Source: Alphaproteobacteria bacterium (GTDB taxonomy: Bacteria; Pseudomonadota; Alphaproteobacteria; Caulobacterales; Maricaulaceae). From it: a stretch of DNA of 64,000 bases. Made by a program: the position numbers and the translations under genes. Location of the stretch: contig WGNH01000009.1 in assembly GCA_016124665.1 (NCBI GenBank), forward strand, positions 86,470 through 150,469, read 5' to 3'. The notes under the pieces were generated by a model. The model made no database searches and was not told where the DNA came from. It saw nothing but the letters and a program-made list of their open reading frames with translations. How positions within the stretch are numbered: the stretch's first letter is position 1; every line of letters starts with the position of its first letter. Shown piece by piece: positions 27,098 to 36,045 of this stretch.

Positions 27098-28561
27098 ATG
27101 CTGAAACTTCACCACCTTCTGATCGCGTCGGCACTGGCCATGGCGGCCCCCATAGCGGCCGCACAGACGACACCAGTCTTCACCGATCTTCGCGAACGCG
27201 ATCAGCTTTCTCCACAGCTTCAGCGGCAGCTTACGGCCCTGTCAGAACAACGCGGAGTTGGCAGTATCCGCGTGGCACAGGTTTCAGCCGAGTCCATCCG
27301 GACAATCCGTACTGGTGAAATACTGGAAATCCCGGTCGCACCCGAGCTGATACTGTCGGCGAGGATGCTCGCCCTGGAGTCCGGCAGTGACGGCCGCTCG
27401 ATCTGGCGCGGTGAAATCACCGGAACGCAGGACGTGCCGCCGGGTCTTGCCACTTTCGTCATCAATGGCGAGTCGGTAACAGGGTCGGTGCGGACGCCAG
27501 ACGGACGGCTCTATCGCGTACGTCCGCTCGGTAATGGTGAAACGGCCATTATCGAAATGGATTACGCAACATTGCCCCGGGATCATCCCCCGCTAGAAGA
27601 AGGCCGTGACGAGAATAACGGTAATGACGATGGAAGCGAGCCTGACATAGACCGCGGTGGTGGCGGGTTGCAACCGGATCTACCGCAGATCCGGCCAGGA
27701 CAGCTACAGCCATTGCGCCAGCCAGAACTGCGTCAACCGGAGTTGCGCATGCAGCAGGAAGCCGAACGACCGCTGCGAGCACGCATCGAACGCCAGTTTG
27801 ACCCGGAAATCCTGCGGTTATACGAACCCAATCTGACCCGGCTGGAGCTGCGCTATCACAACTGGGCGAACATTGTCGAACGTCTGCGGATTCCCCCGGT
27901 CATTGATGTGCTGGTCGCCTATACTGACGGTGCTGAAGACGCAGCCGGTGACATTCTGGGGCTAATCGATCTGGCCATTGCCGAAACAAATGACTCTTTC
28001 CGGAATTCAGGCATTTGGGCGAATGTACGCCTCGTGGGCACACTGAATGTGGCCTATAACGAGCGCAACCGCGGCTATTACACTATGCGTGATCATCTCA
28101 TCAACCAGGGTGATGCCTTTCTCGGGCGGGTCCATACGCGCCGCAACCTCACCAATGCCGATGTGGTGGCGCTGATTGTCGACCAAGACGATTATTGCGG
28201 CCTCGCGGGCGGTATCGGTGTCGAGGAAGAAGATGCCTTTGTTCTGGTCCATTGGGATTGCGCGACGGGCTATTACAGCTTCGGTCACGAGATTGGCCAT
28301 TTGCTGGGCGCGCGGCATGACCCTGATACCGATAGCAGGAATACACCTTTTGCCTTCGGACACGGATACCGTTATGAGCACAGCAATAGCGGCTGGCGGA
28401 CGATCATGTCCTATAATTGCGCAGCCAATCGCTGCCCGTCCCGGCTGCAATACTGGTCGTCGCCAGACACGGAATACAACTCCATCACCATGGGTAATTC
28501 CGATCAGGACAATCACCGGGTCTGGAATCTCCAGGCAGCTGACTTGGCGTCATTCCGTTAA
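27098..28561 (+). CDS. Secreted reprolysin-like (M12) zinc metalloprotease
   Basis: A 487-aa protein with a signal peptide (ALAMAAPIAAAQ) and a propeptide-like region to about residue 230. That region includes a Gln/Arg/Pro-rich linker with QPELRQPELR repeats. The catalytic domain has HEIGHLLGARHD (His397, Glu398, His401, His407) and a Met-turn TIMSYNC, the metzincin arrangement. GGGGAGATATTTTC precedes the ATG. The protein has no visible anchor. It is encoded beside the M28 peptidase and carbonic anhydrase, so it belongs to an exported-enzyme group. The propeptide role is inferred. Confidence 0.88.
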   Translation: MLKLHHLLIASALAMAAPIAAAQTTPVFTDLRERDQLSPQLQRQLTALSEQRGVGSIRVAQVSAESIRTIRTGEILEIPVAPELILSARMLALESGSDGRSIWRGEITGTQDVPPGLATFVINGESVTGSVRTPDGRLYRVRPLGNGETAIIEMDYATLPRDHPPLEEGRDENNGNDDGSEPDIDRGGGGLQPDLPQIRPGQLQPLRQPELRQPELRMQQEAERPLRARIERQFDPEILRLYEPNLTRLELRYHNWANIVERLRIPPVIDVLVAYTDGAEDAAGDILGLIDLAIAETNDSFRNSGIWANVRLVGTLNVAYNERNRGYYTMRDHLINQGDAFLGRVHTRRNLTNADVVALIVDQDDYCGLAGGIGVEEEDAFVLVHWDCATGYYSFGHEIGHLLGARHDPDTDSRNTPFAFGHGYRYEHSNSGWRTIMSYNCAANRCPSRLQYWSSPDTEYNSITMGNSDQDNHRVWNLQAADLASFR

Positions 28562-28593
28562 AATTCGCTTCAACCGGACATAATGCGAATTAG

Positions 28594-28630
28594 AAAACCT
28601 CCCCGGCCCTTGTGGCCGGAGAGGTTTCTC
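28594..28630. terminator. Bidirectional terminator between M12 protease and carbonic anhydrase
   Basis: AACCTC-C-CCGGCC (28596-28608) pairs with GGCCGG-A-GAGGTT (28614-28626), with one C/A mismatch and loop CTTGT. On the minus strand it is followed by TTCTAATT. It lies between two convergent genes. Confidence 0.75.
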
Positions 28631-28645
28631 CAACAGGCGTAAAAA

Positions 28646-29350
28646 CTAGTCGTTTTCGAGGACGAAGCGGCGATTGTGCGGCTGAACCGGACGGGCCGTG
28701 TCACCGAAGAGGCCCTGATAGGCTTCAATCTGCGCATCCGATGCTTCCAGGGGTTCGGAGAGGACGGTCCATGCAACGATTTCCGCGCAGGGCGGCGTCG
28801 TCAGTGAACCCGAATAGCGGTATCCGTCCAGGCTGGACGGCAGGAAATTCGTGAGCTCCAGGCCTTCGACATTTCCGGTTTCCCCTTCCGCGGGGATGGC
28901 ATTCCACAAGGCTGCCAGCTCGGCATTTTCGTCGCCCTCTTCATAGAAAACGCCGACCACGGCAAGGTTGCCGTCTTCCGAGGCGTGCACGAAATGAACT
29001 TCCAGCGGATAGACCTCGCCCTCCACGGTATGTTCACTCAGCGAATGGAAGTGAAACTGGATCAGATCATAACGCGTACCATTGAGGATCAGCGCGCCGG
29101 CATCGGTGTGGGCCGTGAAATTCAGGCTGTTGCGGGTGAGCTCGACCGCATCCGCTGTCTGCCAGGCAATGGCCGGCATGATCGCCTCGGCTTCGGTCGT
29201 GCCTGTGATATCGATCGGGGATTGCTGGATGCCTGTAGCGCAAACACCGCCCCAGTTTTCCGGCCCACCACTGCCAGCATAGCTATAGTCCTGCGCCATC
29301 GCGGCACCCGAAAACAAAACGCTTACCCCGGAAAGCAAAAGCGTCCTCAT
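28646..29350 (-). CDS. Periplasmic alpha-class carbonic anhydrase
   Basis: A 234-aa enzyme hydrating CO2 to bicarbonate. A signal peptide (VLFSGAAMAQ) directs export. Zinc ligands are His100 and His102 (IQFHFHSLSEH) and His119 (LEVHFVH). QQSPIDI near residue 42 and SLTTPPCAEIV with Thr of the active site are typical, and NRRFV closes the fold. The two Cys (about 37 and in TTPPC) form the usual disulfide. The ATG at 29350 follows GGGAG; the longer frame upstream lacks a signal peptide at its start. It stands alone, flanked by terminators. Confidence 0.95.
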   Translation of the reverse strand: MRTLLLSGVSVLFSGAAMAQDYSYAGSGGPENWGGVCATGIQQSPIDITGTTEAEAIMPAIAWQTADAVELTRNSLNFTAHTDAGALILNGTRYDLIQFHFHSLSEHTVEGEVYPLEVHFVHASEDGNLAVVGVFYEEGDENAELAALWNAIPAEGETGNVEGLELTNFLPSSLDGYRYSGSLTTPPCAEIVAWTVLSEPLEASDAQIEAYQGLFGDTARPVQPHNRRFVLEND

Positions 29351-29484
29351 CAATAATCTCCCTATCGGATGTATGGTATATGCAATTCGGAATGATTTGC
29401 ACTTCTGGCAGGTCGATATACGCGAGACCATGAGCCCGGCAAGACGGGATTGGGCGGCCAAGCGTCCCTCCCTCAGAAAAGCCA

Positions 29485-29514
29485 AAGCCGCGTCTCCTTA
29501 AAGAGACGCGGCTT
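29485..29514 (-). terminator. Rho-independent terminator of the porin gene
   Basis: AAGCCGCGTCTC (29485-29496) pairs perfectly with GAGACGCGGCTT (29503-29514) around CTTAAA. On the minus strand the stem runs into TGGCTTTTC. Confidence 0.85.
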
Positions 29515-29536
29515 GCACTCCGGGACACCGGTTTGT

Positions 29537-31099
29537 CTAGAATGCGGCCTGTATGCCGAGCGTTATAATATCGGTTTCCGCATCACGCTCAGACCAGGTT
29601 GCGCCGGCTGGCAGATTGCCTCCCGAAAGGAAGTTGAGGGGTACCCAACCTTCAGTATGAATGTATTCGCCAAAGAAATTCACGCTCGGAGTCACATAGT
29701 AGGACAATCCACCCACCCACTGGTCCTGCCGCTCCCAGGGCGCGCCATCGTCACCGGCCCGGAACCGGCTGAACTCGAACGAGGCAAGCAGCGGGCTGTC
29801 GCGGCCGACATCCAGAGCATAGCGGCCACCGAGCCCGAATGAGACGGTTTCCTGTGCTTCAAAGACGGCGAGGGCAGGATTGACGGCAGCGGGAACCGCC
29901 GAGCCCGGCCAAGCATCGATGGTCTGGGCGTATTCGCCGATGAATGTGAAATCGCCCACATTCAGGCGGGAATAGACCGCCCAGGCCGGATTGTTGTCCT
30001 GACAGGGGTTGAAGTGAAATACCGGATAGGCTTGGCAATAGGGACTTCCATGCTCGTAACTGGCCCCGACCATGAATGTGTCGCCGCCGCCCAGATCCGC
30101 TGTGTAATTTGCATCAATCGCGAAGTTGTTGACCCGGGAGGGAATATTGGTGCCCTCGACTGGCGTGTTTGCAGCGCGGAACTGGGCTCCGCCCTGGATC
30201 GCCATGGCGCGAAGATGGAATCCGTTATTGCTGTATCCGACGAGACCGCCATAAGCGAGCCCCGCAAAAGAATGCCAGACCGTTGAATTGGTAAAGGGGC
30301 TGACCGTGTCGTTAAGACCGAAGGGCGTGTACATCTTGCCGAGTGCGGCATACCAGGGAGTCTGATCCGGGTTGCCAATAAGGATGAAAGCCCGGCGCAT
30401 CTGGACTTGATTGCGGTTCAGATCCGTTATGGTTCCGGCCCCGAAGCTTTGCTCGGGATTATACAACAGCTCCATGAAACCGGTGATGTTGTCTGTGAAT
30501 CGCGCTGTTGTCTGCAGGCTTGCGGCATGAACCACAAACTCTGAGACTTCCTCTCCAATTTGGTTGGCCGACGTCGGATGCCGCATCAACCAGCCGAACT
30601 TGGTGTTGGAGTTCGATTGCTGATAATTGGCGAGGACAGTGATCGACCCCCCGAACGTCACACGGTCATCGAGGCTGCCATTGCCAATGGCGTCGAGAAT
30701 GAGACGCGGTGTCGTGTTGACGTTCTCGGCGTGATCCAGCACCTCGAAAGAATACCGGGAATTCAGCCCGACCCAGCCGCCATTGGCGCCGGGTGTAACG
30801 CTTTCTGCCGCATTGGAATGAATCGTCTCGCGGACATCGTTATCATGGGGCAGCATTGGCACGGGTGCCTGCGTCGAAGACGGTGCCGGTGCTGTTGCAG
30901 GAATAACAATGTCTCCCGGATCGCTTTCATTGCGCCGCAGATATTCGAGCAATAGCCGATTTGTCTCCTCCAGCGCCTCGATACGGGATTCCAGTGCCGC
31001 GATCCGTGCAGCGTCTGTAATCTCATCTGCAAATGCGCTCGTGCCATACCCGGCCAGCGCAAGCGCACTGACCGTGAAGGTTGATATTTTCCGATTCAT
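29537..31099 (-). CDS. LbtU-like outer-membrane porin
   Basis: A 520-aa protein starting at MNRKISTF (31099), with a signal peptide ending TSAFA. A short coiled coil follows (AARIAALESRIEALEETNRLL) and then a low-complexity Pro/Thr linker. From about residue 110 the sequence alternates as in beta-barrels and ends in aromatic Phe (GIQAAF), the outer-membrane assembly signal. LMRHPTSANQIGEEVSE and DLNRNQVQMRRAFILIG with ALGKMYTPFGLNDTVSPFTNSTVWH recall LbtU-family siderophore porins, to my memory. Substrate is not determinable. A terminator follows its stop. Confidence 0.75.
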   Translation of the reverse strand: MNRKISTFTVSALALAGYGTSAFADEITDAARIAALESRIEALEETNRLLLEYLRRNESDPGDIVIPATAPAPSSTQAPVPMLPHDNDVRETIHSNAAESVTPGANGGWVGLNSRYSFEVLDHAENVNTTPRLILDAIGNGSLDDRVTFGGSITVLANYQQSNSNTKFGWLMRHPTSANQIGEEVSEFVVHAASLQTTARFTDNITGFMELLYNPEQSFGAGTITDLNRNQVQMRRAFILIGNPDQTPWYAALGKMYTPFGLNDTVSPFTNSTVWHSFAGLAYGGLVGYSNNGFHLRAMAIQGGAQFRAANTPVEGTNIPSRVNNFAIDANYTADLGGGDTFMVGASYEHGSPYCQAYPVFHFNPCQDNNPAWAVYSRLNVGDFTFIGEYAQTIDAWPGSAVPAAVNPALAVFEAQETVSFGLGGRYALDVGRDSPLLASFEFSRFRAGDDGAPWERQDQWVGGLSYYVTPSVNFFGEYIHTEGWVPLNFLSGGNLPAGATWSERDAETDIITLGIQAAF

Positions 31100-31301
31100 T
31101 TCCCTGTCCCTGATCCAGCAAGCGAGGCTTGTGGTTGTTCCCTTTGAGTAGGGACGGGTTTCGTTTGAAATCGCTACGGCTTGGTAAATGTCACTGAAAC
31201 GGAACGAAAAATCAATTTTCTGCCGTGACTTGCAACCATTGCTAGGCGCGAAGGCTACGGTGCCAGCCAATCTGGACACGCCCGTAAATATCTGGGCAGG
31301 G

Positions 31302-31378
31302 TGGTGGGCCCGGAGGGACTCGAACCCCCAACCTAGCGGTTATGAGCCGCCAGCTCTAACCAGTTGAGCTACAGGCCC
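31302..31378 (-). tRNA. tRNA with CAT anticodon, probably tRNA-Ile2 (lysidine) rather than elongator Met
   Basis: A full cloverleaf of 77 nt including encoded CCA. The acceptor is GGGCCTG/CGGGCCC, the D-stem GCTC/GAGC, the anticodon stem GGCGG/CCGCT with loop CTCATAA, and the T arm GGGGG-TTCGAGT-CCCTC. The anticodon CAT could be Met or Ile2. The acceptor and the GGCG-CTCATAA-CCGCT stem look like bacterial Ile2, where TilS converts C34 to lysidine. Initiator features (three G-C pairs in the anticodon stem plus mismatch 1-72) are absent. Confidence 0.93.
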
Positions 31379-31525
31379 CCGTTTCACCGGAGTGATCAGA
31401 GCAATACCGGCCCGCAAGCGATCCGCCAAGCGGTGATGACGGTGATATGAACAGTTCCGCCATAATGGAGCCAAATCCCTCCTTCATGCGTTATGGTCAG
31501 ATCAATCGCCAAAAAGGAGATTTCC

Positions 31526-32221
31526 ATGCTTCGTGCTCTTGTTCTTGCTTCCGCACTGGTTCTGCCCGCCGCCCCCGCCCTCGCGCAGGAAGATGCGCCC
31601 GGCCGGTTGTCGCTGTCGGCCACAGGCGAAGTGCACATCACGCCGGATATGGCGACGGTGCAATCGGGTGTGGTCACCGAAGCGCGCAGTGCTGTTGAAG
31701 CGCTGAACGCCAACTCAGTGGCGATGAACGGTGTTTTTGCGGCCCTTGAAGACGCTGGCATCGCGCGCGAGGACATTCAGACCTCGAACCTGCAGATCAA
31801 TCCGGTGTGGTCGAACTATTCCGAAGGTGCAGAACGCCGTATCACCGGCTATCAGGCCACCAATACCGTCACCGCCCGCGTCGATGAACTCGACAGCCTC
31901 GGTGCCACGATTGATGCGCTGGTGAGCTCGGGTGCCAACCAGATCCAGGGCGTGACCTTCGGCGTGGATGATGACAGCGCGGCACGCCGTCAGGCCCGCC
32001 TGAATGCGGTGGCCGAATTGCAGGACATCGCGGAACTCTATGCCGGTGCCCTCGGGATCGAACTCGGTGGCTTGCTGGAGTTTTCCGAAAGCGGCGGGTT
32101 CCGGCCGCAGCCCGTGTCCAGCTTTGCGCGTATGGAGAGCATGGACGCCTCGACACCGGTCGCCGCCGGTCAGCTGACCATTTCAGTGACCATCAACGGC
32201 GTTTATGCGATCGCGGACTAA
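31526..32221 (+). CDS. Periplasmic SIMPL-domain (DUF541) protein
   Basis: A 231-aa protein starting at the ATG at 31526 after AAAAAGGAG (7-nt spacing), with a classical signal peptide ending PALA-QED. The SIMPL domain covers most of the rest: LSLSATGEVHITPDMA, EDIQTSNLQINPVW, ITGYQATNTVTARV, GANQIQGVTFGVDD and a terminal strand ISVTINGVYAI. The family forms oligomers in the envelope, and some members bind interleukin receptor kinases or affect oxidative stress, so no role is assigned. Its stop overlaps the convergent next gene by 3 nt. Confidence 0.92.
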   Translation: MLRALVLASALVLPAAPALAQEDAPGRLSLSATGEVHITPDMATVQSGVVTEARSAVEALNANSVAMNGVFAALEDAGIAREDIQTSNLQINPVWSNYSEGAERRITGYQATNTVTARVDELDSLGATIDALVSSGANQIQGVTFGVDDDSAARRQARLNAVAELQDIAELYAGALGIELGGLLEFSESGGFRPQPVSSFARMESMDASTPVAAGQLTISVTINGVYAIAD

Positions 32222-32643
32222 GCGGCCTGTTCGCGGTTTTCGCGATACAATCCGGCCGCCGGAATAATCCAGGCGTGCGCCTCTTCCATTGACGGGAAGG
32301 CGCGCGCCTGGAGGGATTTTCCGGTCAACAGACGCGTCATGAAGAGGACGTGAGCGACCTGCTTTTCGTTGAAGACATAGGCAAAGGGCAGGCCGTCCGG
32401 CAGGCCATCGCCAAATGTCGCTGCGATATCGCTATATTGCTGCATGGTATGACCCAGTGTGCAGCCGGAATAATCGATAATCACGCCATTGAGGGGAGCC
32501 GTGGAAAAGCGCCGCACGAGCGTCTGCGCGTTCTCGATGCTGATCCGGTAATCATTGGATCCGTGAAGACAGGCCTGGAAAATGCCCGGCGGATCAATAA
32601 TGGATTTATCGACGCGGAAAGTCACTTTTGCTCCGGAAACCAT
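32218..32643 (-). CDS. Uncharacterised cytoplasmic protein, possibly STAS/SpoIIAA-like
   Basis: A 141-aa protein without signal or membrane segments. The pattern of a short strand, a helix (ENAQTLVRRFS), the core strand NGVIIDYSGC, and late helices (SMEEAHAWI) resembles the small SpoIIAA-like/STAS fold found widely in proteobacteria. No binding or catalytic residues can be pointed out. It converges with the SIMPL gene, and panD lies upstream on the same strand with a 42-bp gap. Confidence 0.6.
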   Translation of the reverse strand: MVSGAKVTFRVDKSIIDPPGIFQACLHGSNDYRISIENAQTLVRRFSTAPLNGVIIDYSGCTLGHTMQQYSDIAATFGDGLPDGLPFAYVFNEKQVAHVLFMTRLLTGKSLQARAFPSMEEAHAWIIPAAGLYRENREQAA

Positions 32644-32685
32644 TGATTGTTCCGGACACCCTATCTGAAATGAGTCTAGATAATC

Positions 32686-33051
32686 TTAAGCGGCTTCAGG
32701 CGCTTCCACCGGCCGGTTGTGCTCATCAAACACGATGACTCCGGGCTGATGGCGTTCGGCCTCGGCCGCCTCCATCTCGGCATAGGCGACCACGATGATC
32801 CGGTCGCCGACCTGGGCAAGACGGGCCGCAGCACCATTGATGCCGAATTTGCGCGAGCCGCGCGGGGCCGGGATGGTGTAGGTGGTGAAGCGGGCACCAT
32901 TATTGATGTTCAGCACATCGACCTGCTCATAAGGCAGGATTCCCGATGCTTCGAGAAAATCCATATCGACCGAGATCGAGCCTTCATAGTGAAGATCGGC
33001 TTCGGTCACCACGGCGCGGTGAAGCTTGGATTTCATCATTTTCAGGCGCAT
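32686..33051 (-). CDS. panD: Aspartate 1-decarboxylase (pyruvoyl enzyme)
   Basis: A 121-aa proenzyme that makes beta-alanine for pantothenate and CoA. Self-cleavage between Gly24 and Ser25 ([10 protein letters not shown]) yields the pyruvoyl group. [35 protein letters not shown] and [13 protein letters not shown] are diagnostic. The length fits. The start is ambiguous among the first ATG (33051) and those at codons 5 and 6; the longer form aligns best with known PanD N-termini. No other pan genes are adjacent. Confidence 0.95.
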   Translation of the reverse strand: MRLKMMKSKLHRAVVTEADLHYEGSISVDMDFLEASGILPYEQVDVLNINNGARFTTYTIPAPRGSRKFGINGAAARLAQVGDRIIVVAYAEMEAAEAERHQPGVIVFDEHNRPVEAPEAA

Positions 33052-33146
33052 GGCGAACCCGGTCCATTAAACATGTTGCGGCGCATATAACCCATAGGGC
33101 GTCGCGGATATAGTGCTTCGTCTGAATTCTGCAACGGGGATAACCA

Positions 33147-33965
33147 ATGGCCCGGCTTGCCGCGCTTCAACATGCCATGTCACCGGAGATCGGCGACAAT
33201 CTGGAAACAGCCCGGCGATTGCTCGGCGCTGCAGCACGCGCCGGCGCGAAGCTGGCGGTATTCCCCGAGGTCCAGCTGTCTCCCTTTTTTCCGGTCCGCC
33301 GCCATGAGGATGCCGGCCACTATGCCATGACGACCGGCCATCCCGCATTTGCGGCACTGGCAGACATGGCAAAAGCCAACGGTATCGTGATTGTGGCCAA
33401 TATCTATTTCGAGGATGAAGCCGGCACACGCTTTGACGCCTCACCGGTCTTTGATGCCGACGGGCGGCTGCTCGGTATTTCAAAAATGGTGCATATCGCC
33501 CAGTTCGAGCATTTCTGGGAGAAGGACTATTATGCGTCCGGATCGGGCTTCGATGTCTACGACACCGCCGCGGGCAGAGTCGGCATTGTGATCTGTTACG
33601 ACCGGCACTTTCCGGAGAGCTATCGCGCCTGCGCCCTGCAGGGTGCCGAGATCATTGCCACGCCGACCTGCAATCTCGCAGGCGAGCCGCTGGATCTTTT
33701 TGCCTGGGAAATGCGGGTGCTGGCGCGGCAGAATTCCGTCTATTCCATACTGGCCAACCGGTGCGGAACTGAAAACGGAATTCGGTATGGAGGTCATTCC
33801 GTTATTGCGGGACCGGACGGGATGCTGCTTGCGGAGGCGGGAGGTGATGAAGCCGTGCTGACCGCTGAATTCGATCTGAAACAGCGTGCCGCCATTGCGG
33901 CAGCTTCGGGCTGGAAGGCAGAGCTGAAGCCGTGGCTAAAACCCGGCATCCGGCAGACGCGCTGA
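33147..33965 (+). CDS. Carbon-nitrogen hydrolase (nitrilase superfamily), N-carbamoylputrescine amidase-like
   Basis: A 272-aa cytoplasmic amidase with the catalytic triad Glu41 (VFPEVQLSPFF), Lys113 (SKMVHI) and Cys150 (VICYDRHFPES). The RHFPE sequence after Cys and the FWEKDYY stretch resemble N-carbamoylputrescine amidase and beta-ureidopropionase. Either would fit with panD next door: beta-ureidopropionase also yields beta-alanine. That link is inference. It is transcribed divergently from panD across a 95-bp gap. Confidence 0.85.
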   Translation: MARLAALQHAMSPEIGDNLETARRLLGAAARAGAKLAVFPEVQLSPFFPVRRHEDAGHYAMTTGHPAFAALADMAKANGIVIVANIYFEDEAGTRFDASPVFDADGRLLGISKMVHIAQFEHFWEKDYYASGSGFDVYDTAAGRVGIVICYDRHFPESYRACALQGAEIIATPTCNLAGEPLDLFAWEMRVLARQNSVYSILANRCGTENGIRYGGHSVIAGPDGMLLAEAGGDEAVLTAEFDLKQRAAIAAASGWKAELKPWLKPGIRQTR

Positions 33966-34081
33966 TTTCGAAAAGGCATTCATACAGAGGCATCGCCTTT
34001 CACATCCCCGTGAAGGCCATGGAAAGACCGCCAACCCTGTGCTGCTATCCCGGCATGCGTTGAGCTGCTGAGGAGGCGCAG

Positions 34082-34645
34082 ATGCCGGGTTTGATAATTA
34101 TTTCCGCCATGACGACCGCGATTCAGGTGGCAAGCCCTTTGCCACCCACCCTTCAGAACGCATACGAACCGACCGCCGCGCATCCATTTGGCCAGCGTAA
34201 TCCGGACGCGGCAGAAGCGCTGGACGACTATGAATTCATGGTCGGATATTTTGCGTGCAATGATGTGCGGACAAATCCCGGGCAAGAGCCGGTGTCGTAC
34301 TCAACGGAGGTTCGCGGCCAGTATTATTTGAACGGGCACGGTTTCATCAATCATACGTATTCGCCGCGCGGGGTCGGTGTCATGACCTATTCTTGGAACC
34401 CGGCTGAGAACGCCTGGGTTGTCGACTATACTTCTGCCCCTGCATTCGCCCGCTCAACCTGGCATGAAGTCGATACCGGCGTGGACGGTGAACAGGCAAC
34501 CGAAACGCCAGGCGGGCAGCCCGGCGTATTGATCCGCAGCGTATTTCACGATCAATCATCCACGGGGTTTTCATGGCGCCTGGATGCGGTCACTCCACAA
34601 GGCCGTCTTACGCTTCAAACATCTGAATGTAGGCGCGTTATCTAG
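34082..34645 (+). CDS. Exported protein of unknown function, DUF1579-like
   Basis: A 187-aa protein with a weak signal peptide (LIIISAMTTAIQVAS). The section YEFMVGYFACNDVR followed by GQYYLNGHGFINHTY and MTYSWNPAENAWVVDY resembles the lipocalin-like modules of the secreted 688-aa protein at 23530 in layout, though identity is low. Two Cys (CND and SEC) may form a disulfide. GGAGGCGCAG precedes the ATG. The gene is more AT-rich than its surroundings. It overlaps the following convergent gene by 4 nt. Confidence 0.6.
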   Translation: MPGLIIISAMTTAIQVASPLPPTLQNAYEPTAAHPFGQRNPDAAEALDDYEFMVGYFACNDVRTNPGQEPVSYSTEVRGQYYLNGHGFINHTYSPRGVGVMTYSWNPAENAWVVDYTSAPAFARSTWHEVDTGVDGEQATETPGGQPGVLIRSVFHDQSSTGFSWRLDAVTPQGRLTLQTSECRRVI

Positions 34646-34932
34646 CCTTCCCGCCACTTCTCCATCGCCGAGGAAATGGCGAAGGTCTCGCGGTATTTCG
34701 GACTGTCGGACGGGCGCGGCGGACGATCCCGTGTCAGTTCCATGATTTCGGCCAGCTTGTTATGCGCTGCGCCCGGCTGACCGGCCCCGATATAGGCGTG
34801 CAGCTCGACCAGCGCATTGGACAGCGGATCATCGGCGCGGATGACGAAGTAGGGCTCATCGTCGGCGAGATCGTCATAACAGTCATATTTGGATTTGTTG
34901 GATTTGGAACCCAGCGTGCGGTCGGTCGACAT
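34642..34932 (-). CDS. Small acidic/hydrophilic protein of unknown function
   Basis: A 96-aa cytoplasmic protein rich in Asp, Glu and Lys, without recognised motifs. The N-terminus (TDRTLGSKSNKSKYDCYDDL) looks disordered and the centre (LSNALVELHAYIGAGQPGAAHNKLAEIMELT) helical. It lies 60 bp downstream of the HTH regulator on the same strand and could be cotranscribed with it. Codon phase usage supports a real gene, but function is unknown. Confidence 0.6.
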   Translation of the reverse strand: MSTDRTLGSKSNKSKYDCYDDLADDEPYFVIRADDPLSNALVELHAYIGAGQPGAAHNKLAEIMELTRDRPPRPSDSPKYRETFAISSAMEKWREG

Positions 34933-34992
34933 GGCAGCAGCCCTTTTCGATACGAATCAGAGCCGGCAGTCTAGCGCGGCTGGCCGGATTGT

Positions 34993-35865
34993 TCAGCCCG
35001 ATATGCCGGAGTCCAGAACGGGGCCGCGGGCCATGGAATTCTGGAAGAACATCCGCATCAGGCCAGGGGATCCCTTTGCCGTGTTTTCAAGGTGCGCGCG
35101 GATGTCGTCCGGTACGGACCCTTCGGGTGCCAACGGGTTTTGAGCTGCCACCGAGGCCTCAAACAATTCTTCGTCATCGCCGGCATCGCCGGTCAGATCC
35201 GAAATCCGGTGCATGATGACCGCCGAACAGGCAGGTGAACTGCCGGCATCGCGCAAGGTGCCAATCGACAGCCCGTCCAGCACCTCTGCCTTTTGCCGGG
35301 CCACGCCGTTGAAAATCCCGAACATCATGGTGACGCTGTCCTCATCCGCCGCCATGGAGAAAAGCTGGTGTTGCAAGAGCAGCGCCCGGCCCCGGTAACG
35401 GATACCCTCAATACCGGACGAGAATTCGATGACGCCGACCTCATTGGAGCGGATCATCGTGATGTCGTGGAGGAAACGGCCGGGCAGATCGCTGGAAAAG
35501 CGTGTCGAGCGCCAGATCCCGTCATAGGAGACCGCCCGTCTCTTCGCGCCCCGCGTGGCTTCTTCCAGCAAGGCATCGGGCAACCAGTTGCGCATGGAAA
35601 TATCGCTGACCGGGCCATCCACGCCGAGCCGTGCCGAAAAGGCGCCGATGTCGGTATCCCAGTCCAGCATTGAAAAGCCGTCCACCCGTTCGGCGATAAA
35701 CCGGGTCAGCAGGGCGAGATTGTGCTCGGAGGGTTTTACCGCACCGGATGCCCAGCGGCCAACCAGCGACTTGTCGACATTCAGCCCGGCCGCCAGTCCG
35801 GCCCGGCTGATCGACAGGGATTTCAGCACCATCTGGAGCTTTTCGGAAAAGGAGGCCGCTCTCAT
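34993..35865 (-). CDS. HTH (XRE-like) transcriptional regulator with unknown C-terminal domain
   Basis: A 290-aa protein. Residues about 6-65 form a Cro/CI-type helix-turn-helix (SISRAGLAAGLNVDKSLVGRWASGAVKPSEHN). Residues 100-290 are an unassigned domain that starts with a Trp/Arg-rich segment (GIWRSTRFSSDLPG) and a beta-rich core. That core could sense a ligand. No clear Shine-Dalgarno precedes the ATG at 35865, so translation may start from a leaderless or weak site. Two dyads lie 19-57 bp upstream and would allow autoregulation and control of the divergent gene at 36046. It ends with a Met/Phe-rich tail. Confidence 0.75.
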   Translation of the reverse strand: MRAASFSEKLQMVLKSLSISRAGLAAGLNVDKSLVGRWASGAVKPSEHNLALLTRFIAERVDGFSMLDWDTDIGAFSARLGVDGPVSDISMRNWLPDALLEEATRGAKRRAVSYDGIWRSTRFSSDLPGRFLHDITMIRSNEVGVIEFSSGIEGIRYRGRALLLQHQLFSMAADEDSVTMMFGIFNGVARQKAEVLDGLSIGTLRDAGSSPACSAVIMHRISDLTGDAGDDEELFEASVAAQNPLAPEGSVPDDIRAHLENTAKGSPGLMRMFFQNSMARGPVLDSGISG

Positions 35866-35883
35866 GCCGGAATTTTGTCATGG

Positions 35884-35922
35884 GTTGCATTTCGATGCAA
35901 CAAGGTTGCATGCAGGTGCAAC
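35884..35922. promoter_or_regulatory. Two tandem 18-bp operators between HTH regulator and secreted-protein cluster
   Basis: Site 1 (35884-35901) is GTTGCAT-TTCG-ATGCAAC, a perfect 7-4-7 dyad. Site 2 (35905-35922) is GTTGCAT-GCAG-GTGCAAC with one mismatch. Their starts are 21 bp apart, two helical turns, so bound dimers would sit on the same face of the DNA. They lie immediately upstream of the regulator gene. Confidence 0.8.
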
Positions 35923-36045
35923 CCCGGGAGCGCGTTGTTGTGCCTGCCTGCACCTTGGCGAAGGCTGCAGACCGCGTCAAAGAGCGCGCCGTTATCGCCG
36001 CGCTTTCGTTGAGGGACGAGCCGGTCCAGCTCAATGGAGAAAAAT